From NCBI GenBank assembly GCA_019059635.1, contig JAGVRJ010000008.1, forward strand, positions 1,054,001 to 1,118,000: a stretch of 64,000 nucleotides of DNA, given 5' to 3'. Below, piece by piece: positions 12,715-25,200 of this stretch. The stretch's first letter is position 1; each line of letters opens with the position of its first letter. Origin of the DNA: Proales similis (lineage: Eukaryota; Rotifera; Eurotatoria; Ploima; Proalidae). The notes under the pieces were generated by a model. It worked only from the letters and a program-made list of their open reading frames with translations. It did not search any database and had not been told where the DNA came from. The translations under genes and the position numbers were made by a program.

Positions 12715-15225
12715 ATGCTCCCGTCGGACTCAGATGTTGAAAGTAAAGTCTTCGCCGATGGGTTGCCGGGCCAATCAGACGTGAGCTGCAGATTCTACTG
12801 GTGTTGTCCAGACTCTCAGGTGGCGCCAAATTTTTTCGTCCCATACCTGGTACGACCAGATGGAGAAAAGTACATCGCCCTGCGGACAATATACATGCCC
12901 CAGCTTGTGGTGCGCAAATCTCTACTGACCGAAGCAATAAGGAAACAAAATATTCGGCTATTCGCTTGCGAGGAAAGGGAAGCCCTTATTTTGAACGAGA
13001 TCAATCAGATACACTGTGATAAAATGTTTGGCAACGAGAACTTTAAACCAAAAGATCCTTTAGTCCAGCTCAAGGAATTTCAAAAGCTCTTGCTCGCTAA
13101 TGTCGATCTCAATCGAACACAGACAAAGGGTATTCTCATTCCGGAAAATCAAAACCTTCGACATGCGCAGCACCTTGGCAATTCGAAAAAAAACATTCAA
13201 TCGCTCACATTCAGCCCTATGGCTGACAAACCTCGGCCAGTCATAAACACGGTTATCATCAGACATCCTTATCAAATTCGAGACCCAACCCCAGTTGCAA
13301 ACCAACAAAAAGCAATGTCACAGGGGTTCCTTCAACTGAATTATGCGATCGTTCCGTTTCTAGGCTTGCCCGATTTATCTTACTCTATTATCCCGAGGTA
13401 TCGTGCATGCAACGCCTTTCTTAGCTGGGAGCATGCCATCTCGCTCGGCCTGTGGAGTAGATCAAACAGCCGGCCCAGGTCCCTTATCCAAGCCGATTTC
13501 CATCAGATCTCAGCATTGAATCAAACCATTCACTTGGTGCCTCAGGTGTTTCCCAAGCTATTCACATGTGCTCCACTTGGCCAAGAGTTTAACCAAATCA
13601 CTCGGCCACTGAATCTTGTTAATTTACAAGATATTATATTCAATTTCAAAAAGCCAATATACTTAAAGCAGCTGAGAAATGAACAAGACTATGTGAACGA
13701 TTTCGAGCACGTGATCAAGTTCAAGGGCGGAATTATGTGCATAAAACCATTCGGCGGCCGATTTCTTCCATTCATTGAAATTGAAAGTCAACAGACCAAG
13801 CAGGTCACATTGCTCGGCCCGTCTTCATTAAGCAATCTGTCTGAATTCAGTCGCTGTCCAACTGTGCTTTTTACGGACGAGATACAAATAGCTAGAATAA
13901 CCAAATTCTTCGACTACCTCTGCTTGTTAGCCGGAATTAAGCAGCCCAAAACTTTACTTGGCAATTTTCTCGTTAACCTCAAACCTGTTCTAGATGCGAA
14001 AAATACTATTGTTATCTCCAGATTAACTTCCAACTTTCCAGCTGATTGGCTTTCACTGCTACCTCGGTTCACTGATCCTACCGCTAGTCTTGTTTCATGC
14101 CCTGAGAGTTCAAGTAACTCCCAATCTGAACTGAGCCCTATGAATCTCCTGCTCAATGCGCCGACTATCTCCAACGGGCATTGTCAACAAAAAACATCTC
14201 ATGACGACACCAATGAAGTCCAAGGCAGCGTCGCGAATAATCAAAATGAATCATCGACATCTCATCCGACGCCCTCTTCAATCTCAATTGACCACACCAC
14301 TCAAGTGCCACAGATTGTTTGGCGAGAAGAGGACCGCTTTGACTGGCAATCCCTAAAAAAGATCAAAAGATGTGCAGTTCGGAGGACAAGATCAGAGTCG
14401 AGCCTTGATTTTCGCTTGAATGAGTTCATTATCGAACTTAATCGCGAGCTTCTTTCACTTGAAACCGCTTGCATCAAATTGGAGAAAGAATCGCACAAAG
14501 CGGATGTCGCAAGTTCGACCGAAACCAACTCCGCAGATCTGAATTTTAATAGTTCATCATCAGCTTCGCAAAAAACCAGTAGCAGTATTAATGTCAGTTC
14601 AATTTCTCTGACGGCTAATTCAAATTCATCATCAGGTGAACAGATTCAGTTGCAGAAAGTCGACTTGAATTCGACAAATTCGCTGAGATCAAGCCGCCCT
14701 AAGAACAAACCCAATGACGGGCCAAGAACAATTTTATCATTTCTAAAAATTAATCTCAAAGTCAAAAACCGATCGAGCTCGAAAAAGGCGAACAAAGTTA
14801 AACACAGTGATGAAATTCGTGAAAACCCCCGGTACGGCTTTCAAGCTGATTATTTTAAACAATTGTTCGGCATTCGTGAGTGCCGAGTTGAACTGAAACG
14901 AGAAACCATGGAAGAACTCGAGGCCAAAATTAAGAGAATCAAAAAGCACGCAAACAGTGAGATAAAACCGAAGAGGAGCCGCAGAAGGCCCCCAGCCGTT
15001 AAGCGAAAAGTCCACATCAATGATCGGGCAAGTGCGAAGCGTAGGAGAATTTCCCTCAGTACCGAGTACCCTGCACAGCAGAGCTTGTCCGCCCAGGGAC
15101 CAGCTAATTCGCCCTTTTGCGATTCTCGAATGAACGACGAGTGTGGCGCAACATTCGAAACAATCTCCCAAAACGCGCCAATAAACCACTCTAGCGATTC
15201 TGAGCTCCCCGACATTAGTCTTTGA
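12715..15225 (+). CDS. Unrecognised 836-aa single-exon protein, probably nuclear
   Basis: A 2.5-kb uninterrupted reading frame in a neighbourhood where most genes carry introns every few hundred bases. I do not recognise the family. Residues 1-110 look folded (FYWCCPD, then FFVPYLVRPDGEKYIALRTIYMP). A second folded-looking block around residues 320-430 is rich in hydrophobics and includes GGIMCIKPFGGRFLPFIEIE. Residues 440-530 and 580-680 are Ser/Asn/Thr-rich and probably disordered. Residues about 738-772 are strongly basic (KRIKKH..., KPKRSRRRPPAVKRK), fitting a nuclear localisation signal, followed by an acidic Ser-rich tail. Alternatives are a chromatin or RNA-binding protein, or a lineage-specific retrogene. 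The first ATG was taken; it is preceded by AT-rich non-coding sequence. Confidence 0.7.
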   Translation: MLPSDSDVESKVFADGLPGQSDVSCRFYWCCPDSQVAPNFFVPYLVRPDGEKYIALRTIYMPQLVVRKSLLTEAIRKQNIRLFACEEREALILNEINQIHCDKMFGNENFKPKDPLVQLKEFQKLLLANVDLNRTQTKGILIPENQNLRHAQHLGNSKKNIQSLTFSPMADKPRPVINTVIIRHPYQIRDPTPVANQQKAMSQGFLQLNYAIVPFLGLPDLSYSIIPRYRACNAFLSWEHAISLGLWSRSNSRPRSLIQADFHQISALNQTIHLVPQVFPKLFTCAPLGQEFNQITRPLNLVNLQDIIFNFKKPIYLKQLRNEQDYVNDFEHVIKFKGGIMCIKPFGGRFLPFIEIESQQTKQVTLLGPSSLSNLSEFSRCPTVLFTDEIQIARITKFFDYLCLLAGIKQPKTLLGNFLVNLKPVLDAKNTIVISRLTSNFPADWLSLLPRFTDPTASLVSCPESSSNSQSELSPMNLLLNAPTISNGHCQQKTSHDDTNEVQGSVANNQNESSTSHPTPSSISIDHTTQVPQIVWREEDRFDWQSLKKIKRCAVRRTRSESSLDFRLNEFIIELNRELLSLETACIKLEKESHKADVASSTETNSADLNFNSSSSASQKTSSSINVSSISLTANSNSSSGEQIQLQKVDLNSTNSLRSSRPKNKPNDGPRTILSFLKINLKVKNRSSSKKANKVKHSDEIRENPRYGFQADYFKQLFGIRECRVELKRETMEELEAKIKRIKKHANSEIKPKRSRRRPPAVKRKVHINDRASAKRRRISLSTEYPAQQSLSAQGPANSPFCDSRMNDECGATFETISQNAPINHSSDSELPDISL

Positions 15226-15752
15226 TCGCTTGCATAACAGTTATTGTTGTTCAATATTCTAGGCACAGTCAGCTTATGTACAGCCTGAGCACCCAATGAC
15301 GCCGCGTCAAACCGTTCATGTCTTGCCTCAGCTCATTTTTGTTATTACATTATTTTACCTAAAAATTAAACAAGTGACACATAAACTTAACTCTTTCTAT
15401 CACTCTTCTTTCGCACAATTTTTTTTCATAAATGAGAAATGAATCTTTGCAGACAAAAACGAAAAATATTAATCATGGTGGCCTCACCCGTGGGGTTTGA
15501 TTTTGCATGCGCTCATGCAATGGTTGTAGGTGTTTTTGTGCCAAATGTGAGCGAGACCAGCTCCTTTGGGCGTTCAATTCCCACTTCGTTTTGCCAATAA
15601 TTTATAGTGTAATAAATTTAATTAAAGCAAATTGATTAATCGCTATCGTTCAATGAACCCATGGTATTTAAAAGCGCGCCGCGATTAAAAAGGTCATAAC
15701 AGTCATACGAACAACCAACTTCGCACGAGCATTCTAGAGTCTAAATCAATCG
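15226..15752. other. Intergenic with 3' UTR of the 836-aa gene and promoter of the peptide gene
   Basis: AT-rich. AATAAA-type signals occur near 15611. A TATA-like element is annotated separately. No other gene seen. Confidence 0.5.
15665..15674 (+). promoter_or_regulatory. TATA-like box of the peptide-precursor gene
   Basis: TATTTAAAAG lies 79-88 bp before the first ATG, leaving room for a 5' leader of about 55-60 nt. It is followed by a GC-rich stretch. Position and sequence fit a core promoter; no functional evidence. Confidence 0.4.
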
Positions 15753-16192
15753 ATGATGTTGCGTTCGCTTGTCATCATTGCCACCGTTTTAGTTCTGTTA
15801 AGCGTAAGTCATTGCAATTTATTGTTGACACCAACCGCCTGTTTTATCGAGCTGAATTTTTTCTCCACTTTCCTCAATAAAATCTAAAAAGCAAACATTG
15901 GCGTTTCGAAGCGAAGATCAGAATTCAAACAATTATGTAAAACGCGCAATTACTGAGTGGCGTTTCAAGCGCTTGAATCAGAATGCTGATCAAGTCTATG
16001 ACATGATATTGGAGCTTAGACCTCGATCGCCTTCGGGCCAACCATTACGGCTCAGAGCTGAACTAGTAAGTGCCTCAATTGTTTTGGCTCTCAATCAGCC
16101 TTAAAAAATTCAACGTTGCTCGAACCAAGCTCCCCGAAATGTTTCAAACCGCATCTGAGTTTGGGCGAGATCAATATTCCTTTCTAGATTGA
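15753..16192 (+). CDS. Small secreted peptide (neuropeptide-like) precursor
   Basis: Three short exons, 15753-15803, 15892-16065 and 16130-16192, all join in phase 0 and give 95 aa; too split to appear as one open frame. Exon 1 is a textbook signal peptide (MMLRSLVIIATVLVLLS). After likely cleavage near residue 21 there are two Lys-Arg sites (residues 34-35 and 43-44) that would release AITEWRF. The remainder contains VYDMILELRPRSPSGQPLRLRAEL and ends DQYSFLD. The RSPS...LRLR stretch resembles short neuropeptide F peptides, but the C-terminal Phe and the Gly amidation donor are missing, so I do not name it. Introns are 88 and 64 bp. A polyadenylation signal AATAAA follows near 16236. It could instead be a short secreted protein with no hormonal role. 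Confidence 0.6.
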
Positions 16193-16562
16193 CGTCTCTT
16201 TAACCCATTAGACGTATATTTTTATAAATAACTCAATAAATGTGAACCTCTTCCTATATCCTTTTGTTTAGTGCCCTCAATCTCTAAAACCTAGTTAAAG
16301 TGAATAAAAATGTTAGAAGTGCCTCTTTTTAGAAGCCGGTCAATCTAAGACGATCAAGAGCCAGATAAATTAATTTCATCTAATTGATCAAGAGCCCAGG
16401 TTTATAATAACAGAAGAATTCGGGGACGCTGGCTTAGAAGCGGATGTTTTTAAAAATAGACATTCATTTCTTGATTGAGAATCAGATTAAGAAGAGCTTT
16501 AAGTATTTGAAATAAGCATCCGGGCATTCAGCTTTGTTAAGCTTGATCAGGGCTTGTTGAGC
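16193..16562. other. Intergenic, convergent 3' ends of peptide gene and RanGAP1
   Basis: AT-rich spacer containing the AATAAA near 16236 for the plus-strand gene. No gene seen. Confidence 0.5.
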
Positions 16563-18710
16563 TCAGGCCGAAAGCGCAGCAAGTACGGCGTCGCTTCTCT
16601 CTTTGAATGCGGGGTTAAAATTTGGACCGGACAGTGAAGCGCTTCTACAAAATTCATTTTTTCATGCAACTTGAATTATTTGCTTTGACTTGGACAATTA
16701 AATTACCTGAGAAGCAAAAACTGTCGCACAGAAGCAACCACTTGAGCAGGCATTGCTTTTTTGCGAACAAGTTCTTTGAGAAATCCAGCCACCTGCTCAG
16801 TGAACATGATTGGCTTCATTTTTTTATCCTCTTTCTTGAATCAAGTTATTTGGCAGATGAGTTTAAGCGACGCATTCAAGTTTCACTGACGCAAACTAAC
16901 CTTGAGAAATCCGAGCTCTGACAAGAAACTGTCGGCAAGCATCTTCATCCCGTTCGTTTGTTTTAAAAACGGTTCAGCCAAACTCTCTGTTGACGCAAAT
17001 TATTTGCCTTGGCTCTCACAGCACACATTTGAAAGAATCAGTTCTTACTGAACGAATCAATTAGCTTTTGATGGTGTTCAATGTTTTGCTTGTCGAACAA
17101 TTTGCTCAGATGTGCCATGTAGTGAATGATGAACGATCCACCAAACTTCTCATGCTGGTAATTGCAAAATTAGCCGAAAGAACTACAAAACTGACCAGAG
17201 CAGTCAATAGAAATAGATTCACCTTGACTACTTGGTCATAAGTGGAAGGAGAAAGCTTTTCAAGCTTTTCGTGGCTTGGCTGAATGATAAATGCGTCAAA
17301 GTCTTCCACCCGCGTCAAAAGCCGGTCGTTTTGAATTAAATTGCTAAACAAGTTGGAAGCGGGCTTGAACGACACTTCGGCTGGCTTGAAATCTTTGAAG
17401 AGCTGCTGGGTCTGTTGGCCTTGCTGAGGATTTATGCCTAGATTGCCCAGCTTCTGTTGGGCAATTTCCTCGACTTCGTCTTCGTAATCTTCATAGTCAT
17501 CATAGTCATCAACCTGATCGTAATCTTGCTCGTGATCGTCTTCTTCCTCATCGTCCTCTTCGTCCTCCTCATCTTCCTCGTCGCCGCTCTCTTCTTCCTG
17601 CTCGTACTCGTCTTCGTCCTCGGCGTCTTCTTCCTCTTCACTGCCTTCGTCCTCACTCAAGCTCACCAGCTTGTCGCGCATCGAGTTCAAAATTTGCTGA
17701 ATTTCACTCTTTCCCTCTTCGCCGAATTTGTTGCCGTTCAGGTCGAGCATCATGAGAGTGGCAGACTTTTTAATCATTGTTTGAGCAATCTCTATGCCAG
17801 CCCAAGCTTTTATTTCATTAAAGCTGAGTATGAGCTCTTTAAGATGAGGCGAGTTGATCAATGCCAGGGCTATTTGACGGGCTCCTTGGCTTCCCAAGAG
17901 ACAGTCGCCGAAATTCACATACTCAAGCTTGTCCAACTTGCACAGCGCCTTTCCCATTTGTTCGCCGCCTATTTTTCTGAACGTATTGTCATTGAGATTG
18001 ATAACGCGTAGATTTGGATTGTGAGCGCAAGCATCAGCAATAAACTCAATGCCGTTGGGTCTAATACCGTTCTGTGGCATCTGGATCTCCTCTAAGGTAC
18101 CCATTTTCTTCAAGGTATGTGAAACAGCTCGGCAACCTTCAAACTCGAGGCGATTGCGGCCGCAAACTAACACCCGCAGTGAAAGCTTGCCTTCGCTCTT
18201 ATCGTGACATTTCGCCAACGCATTCGCGAACTTGCGGGCTCCTTCAGGTCCAAGTCCGTTGTTGTGCATTCGGAATTCACGTAAAGTAAAACAAGGCTCA
18301 CTCTCAAGAAAGCTAACCAGAGCATCAAGCCCAATAGGTCCAAATGCGTTATCTGAAAAGTTCAGTTCGACTAGATGTGCTCCGGCACGCTGAAAGCCGC
18401 CACAAATTGATCTTAGAGCGAGTGGTATCTCGTCCTTTAGTCGACCAGTGAATAAATCGTTGCCTATAAAACGCTCAAGCTCTGGCCGCCTGCTCAAGCA
18501 CTCGCCGATTTCCTCTGCTGCCTCTGGTGATATTGTGTTGCCATCAAGTCTGAGCACTTTTAAATTCGAATGCTTGTTTATTAAACCGACCAGCTCAGCG
18601 CAGTCAGTTTTCTTGTTCAATTTGAGTCCTTTGCCAGAGTAGCTGAGCTCGTTATCATACTGCTCTCGAGTTTTGGACAAATGTTCTATGTCTGTGATTT
18701 CCGACCTCAT
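16563..18710 (-). CDS. RANGAP1: Ran GTPase-activating protein 1
   Basis: Five exons on the minus strand, 18710-17223, 17154-17049, 16986-16901, 16834-16707 and 16644-16563, join cleanly to 629 aa. Residues 1-345 are leucine-rich repeats with the RanGAP pattern (LRVLRLDGNTISPEAAEEIGE, VELNFSDNAFGPIG, LRVINLNDNTF). An almost pure Asp/Glu tract spans about residues 350-414. The C-terminal animal-type RanGAP1 domain (about 490-629) is encoded by the small 3' exons. RanGAP1 stimulates GTP hydrolysis by Ran in the cytoplasm and so keeps the Ran gradient. The C-domain carries GFLK followed directly by KED across an exon junction, which recreates the LKxE SUMO-acceptor motif of vertebrate RanGAP1 (LKSE). 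The gene is head-to-head with the PABP gene. Confidence 0.92.
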
Positions 18711-19368
18711 TTTTCTTTTCAGCCTAGAAGCGGAAGCGGGACGTTTATTGCGTTTATTCGCCGATCAAGTGCTTTCACTCTTCTTTGCAAAACAGTTTCT
18801 CGTTCGAGCACTGAGCGAATTCAACTTGCCTCTGTGCCTGCAGAAATTTTCCTTTCGCCGCGCATTCAATTGATCACTCGCTCCAAATATTGCGCAAATA
18901 ATCTTAATAAGAAAACCAAGATTGTTGTTCATTGTGCCACTCGGCTTGTTTATATCACTTGTTGTAGCCGGTCTCAGGTTTTGTCTTTAGGGCCGAGAAT
19001 TTTTTCATCTCTTTTAAGATTCATTTTAAAATCAAGACAAATTCAATGATTTCATGCCACTATTATTCAGTTTGTTTCGAAATTCTCTTCAGTCTAAAAG
19101 ATGTGGATTGAGCGCATACGAAACCAAAGAGCGCTCGAAGAATTTGAATCCACACATATTGTTATGTTTGCATTGCGATTTATTATTCCATGTTTAGTTT
19201 AGTTCGCATTGCCAATTGACCTTCAGTTGTCCCTTGAGATTACTCCCCCACAATCATTGCAATACTCTACGTGCAAGTAGTCGCATTCCGCTCTATTAGT
19301 GTACATATTGAAAAGCTGCTCGGGTCCCGGGTCCTGACCCCCCAGTCTGGCAACCACGTTCTCGGGCA

Positions 19369-19376
19369 TATAAAAA
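19369..19376 (+). promoter_or_regulatory. TATA box upstream of PABP
   Basis: TATAAAAA, preceded by a short G/C-rich segment, 193 bp before the PABP ATG. With initiation about 30 bp downstream, the 5' leader would be near 170 nt and would include the A-rich tract at 19451-19512. Confidence 0.5.
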
Positions 19377-19450
19377 TAATTGCGCTTGCCGAAAATGCTT
19401 CGCACAAGCAATACTTTTCAATTCATATGAGGAGTAATTCTTATTAAACC

Positions 19451-19512
19451 AACAAAAAAATAAAAAAAAGCAAAAAAACCCAAAAAAACTAAAAAAAATC
19501 AAAAAAATAAAC
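19451..19512 (+). promoter_or_regulatory. A-rich 5' leader tract of PABP mRNA (candidate autoregulatory element)
   Basis: Five to six runs of 7-8 adenines separated by one to three other bases, ending about 57 nt before the PABP ATG. Vertebrate PABPC1 mRNA has an A-rich autoregulatory sequence in its 5' UTR that binds PABP and represses its own translation. The spacing and composition here match that design. Function is inferred from position and composition only. Confidence 0.6.
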
Positions 19513-19568
19513 ATTCAAAAGTTCAAATCCACGGATATCTATTTGAATTGAGTCAAGAACCACTGAAT

Positions 19569-21962
<2,394 letters not shown>

Positions 21963-22286
21963 AACTCTACCTCGTGCATCCAACCAAGATCATTCAACAT
22001 CTAAGTCGACCATAAAACTCACAATGCACCTCCCAAATTTCACTGGTTTTCGGATTCAACTCAAATAGATATCGGGCCTAGACCGCTCGTTTACCATTGA
22101 ATTTGAAGATCTAAAAAACAAGTAATATTATCAGTGCCCATTTTTTCAAAACTCCGAACTCCTCGACCGCATCAGAATAAAACTTATTTTACCGAAAACT
22201 CTATGAATAATAAAAAGTAAATCCACCCTAAAACAAGTTGCATCTTCTTTATCGAGAAAAAAAGCCTTTGCGATGGAATAAAGCGC

Positions 22287-25200
22287 TCAGCAGGGCAGAA
22301 CGGGTCCGAAAATAATCAAATAAAGAATAATAAAAGAGAACACTATAAATATCAGACTGAGATGAACCGCGTAAAGGTAAAAGAAATCCGGATCAGTTGG
22401 ATCTCGAGGCCAAGTCCAGAACACCTCTTCAAGGCACGATCTTGATGGGTAGAGGTCGGTGCTACAGTGGTCGGACCACGTCTTCCTTTTCTCTCTTTTT
22501 TTCGAAAAAATTCAGCTTTTCCTGTTCGAAAGTGTATTCTGAAAATGTCTTACTTGGTCGCGTAAATGAATACAGATCTAAATGTCAGCTCGAAATCTTG
22601 TGATGGGTTCGCGTCGTTAGCACACGCAGTTGGATTATTTTGGCAAATAGAACTCCAGTCTTGGTACTCAAAACTTTTGCTTTTTGTTAAAAATCTATTT
22701 TCCGAGTGGATGATGGTGATGCTTTACCTAATTTGCGAACCAAGCAGCTCGGCCGTTGGCTGTCCTGCAACTTTCCCGGTATCTTCAATTAGTAACCACA
22801 TGCTCAAGACAGTAGGTACTTTACGACAAACGTCCAATCTTGGGCTTGTCTCTGTAGGCACGCCCTCAAGCTTTCGTTCTTCCGGCTCTATTTTGACCCA
22901 TTCATCAATATTTAACTCAAGCCCGCTCAAATTCGGATCGCCCCGTTTCGATATGTAGTTTGAACCGGCCATGTAATCGTTGAGTTTCTTGAAGATAATT
23001 CGTCTCAAACATTCGCAGTTGTTGTTCAGGTCGCTTCGACTCAAGCGCACCATACAGCTTGATGTCGTATTCTGCCCAAACAGGACCGGCTGACGCTCTA
23101 AATTTGAAGCCGCTCCGCAAAAGCTTCCGCTTAATACTCTATGAGCTGAAATTCGATTTGTATAGGATACATCGATTGTTCTATCATCTGAAGAATAGCC
23201 CGATATCAGTGGTTTTCCCATAAAGTAGCCTTAAAAATTTCTTGTTAATTGTCTTGACAATTCACGCCTTTTAGAAGCTTACCATTCACTCCGGACTTGG
23301 TCCTCCTAATCCAAGGATTGTCTGCTTGTTCACCTGAAAATACCTCATCGAACTGCTGCATAGTCAGCAGCGATGTCAACTGATAAGCAGCATTCTGCGG
23401 CTCTGGAAAATGGACCCATCGAAGCTCGAACATTTGCTTAAACTTGACTAGGGTCGGTTGGTTTGTTAGGATGATACGGGCGAGAATCCTCCTTATTTGG
23501 TTTGCTCGCCAGAAAATTGCATATTTCACGCCAGCCACCATGTTGGTGCATTGTCCATCTTAAACAGAATTGATCAGCCTAGAAAAGTTTGGCTAGATTT
23601 AATTACCCGTACTTGCGGCACCAGTGGGCAAAGGATTAATAATACGTCGACAGTTGTTTCCTGAAGTGTCCGGCATTCGATAAAAGTCTGTTCTAACCCT
23701 GTCTCGAATGAACGACATTCGAGTGTTTGAATAAGCCCAAACATCATTTTGGCACACATCAGTTAGTTCACTATCAAATAATCGGCTGGTGGAGTCAAAC
23801 GCACAGCTTTGACCGGAGTCTAAAGTGCAGCTTGCCGCGGCCGTTGCCGAATTCTGATTGGAACCTGGAAATGGGTTATCACAAAAATAGAACTCGATTT
23901 CATCTGGCTTGAGAAGAACTTTTTCTCCAGAGCTCGGATCTGCGAAAATTATCTTTCGACTGAACGTATCGTGATTCAAATTGCCCAAAGATAGAGGAAA
24001 AGAGCTGGCCAAATTGAGATGATCTCTAAACGTGCATCCGGACTAGACCGGGGAAGAGGACATGAGGATGAGAGAAAATGAATGCGAATAAAACATGTGC
24101 TTACCTCAGTGACAGGAGTTTCACAAAAAACTCGTCCGTCGCCTTCTAAATACTTAATTGGCTTGTCAAAGGCACATCTAGACCCAGCAGCACTTTGAGG
24201 GAAACGCCAATAGTCGTTCGCCCCTGAGTCAGCTTCCAACTCGGCAGTCTTGATGCAGGAGCCTCTCGAATACGCGAGATTAGAACCCAGATTGCAGAAT
24301 TTGGACTCTAATGTTTGCTCTTTTACATCTGCGATCGTAGGACGGTTCGTTAGATTTTTAATCCAATAATCATCTGAAGAATTTTGAAATTTACCCAAAT
24401 ATTTTGATCTCAAGTTGTAGGCTGAATCGATTTTGCTTTTAACCAAGCGTTGAAAACTTTCAGTTGAACTCGTTAATTCGGCCAAAGTGTCTGGGGAATA
24501 AAAATGGCCAAGCAAAACACTCAAGTTTGACTAGAATTTGAATTCAATTAGAAGCGAGAATTAGTTGGCCAGCAATTGTCAAAGCTTACATGAACGCAAA
24601 GAAGTGGAAACCAGCCAGGTTCGTTTGTTTTCGATCGACCAAACATATCCCGACAATTCATTCGATCAATAGCAGGCGCATATTTAGTTCTGAGTCGTAA
24701 TGGGCATTCTAGACCTTGCGCTTCTAAGTCATCTGGAGAGCAACTAGGATCACAACAGCAGCCGATGTCACATTGTGATCCACTCAAATCGCAGCTACAT
24801 GGATCATATAGAGGATCAAGTAGTTGCTCGCTCGACGGTGCCAACGAAGTAGAAACTATGAAAAGGTTTCAGCCTCGATCGATTGAAATTAAAACTAAAT
24901 CCTCAAATACTTGGCCCTGATCTCACATTCGGCACCAGTCGCAGTTTGAGACTTGTTCGTCCAACCTGGTAAGCCTGTGGGTTTTGCGATCTATCACAGC
25001 AAAAAACCGCCAAAAAGCTGCTCGATTCGATTTTAATTGCATTGGCCGGCAATCGCGCAATTTCCAAATAGGAACTATCCGAGGTGGCCTTGAATTAAAC
25101 TTTGCCGTCAAAGTCTTTCTTTTTATTTAATTTTGAAAAATATTTTACCGTTACGGTATAATCAGCTACTTGGGTTGATTGACTGATATTGTCCGCAGAA

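Larger units (their letters stand above)
18711..19568. promoter_or_regulatory. Divergent promoter, RanGAP1 / PABP
   Basis: 858 bp between opposite start codons. It holds the PABP TATA element and 5' leader described separately. A 62-codon minus-strand frame at 19223-19411 is discussed in the findings but not called as a gene. Confidence 0.5.

Noticed and set aside
17457-18011. 184-codon plus-strand frame rich in Val, Leu and Phe
   Set aside because: It is the antisense of the RanGAP1 Asp/Glu tract and leucine-rich repeats; GAC and GAG codons read as Val and Leu on the other strand.
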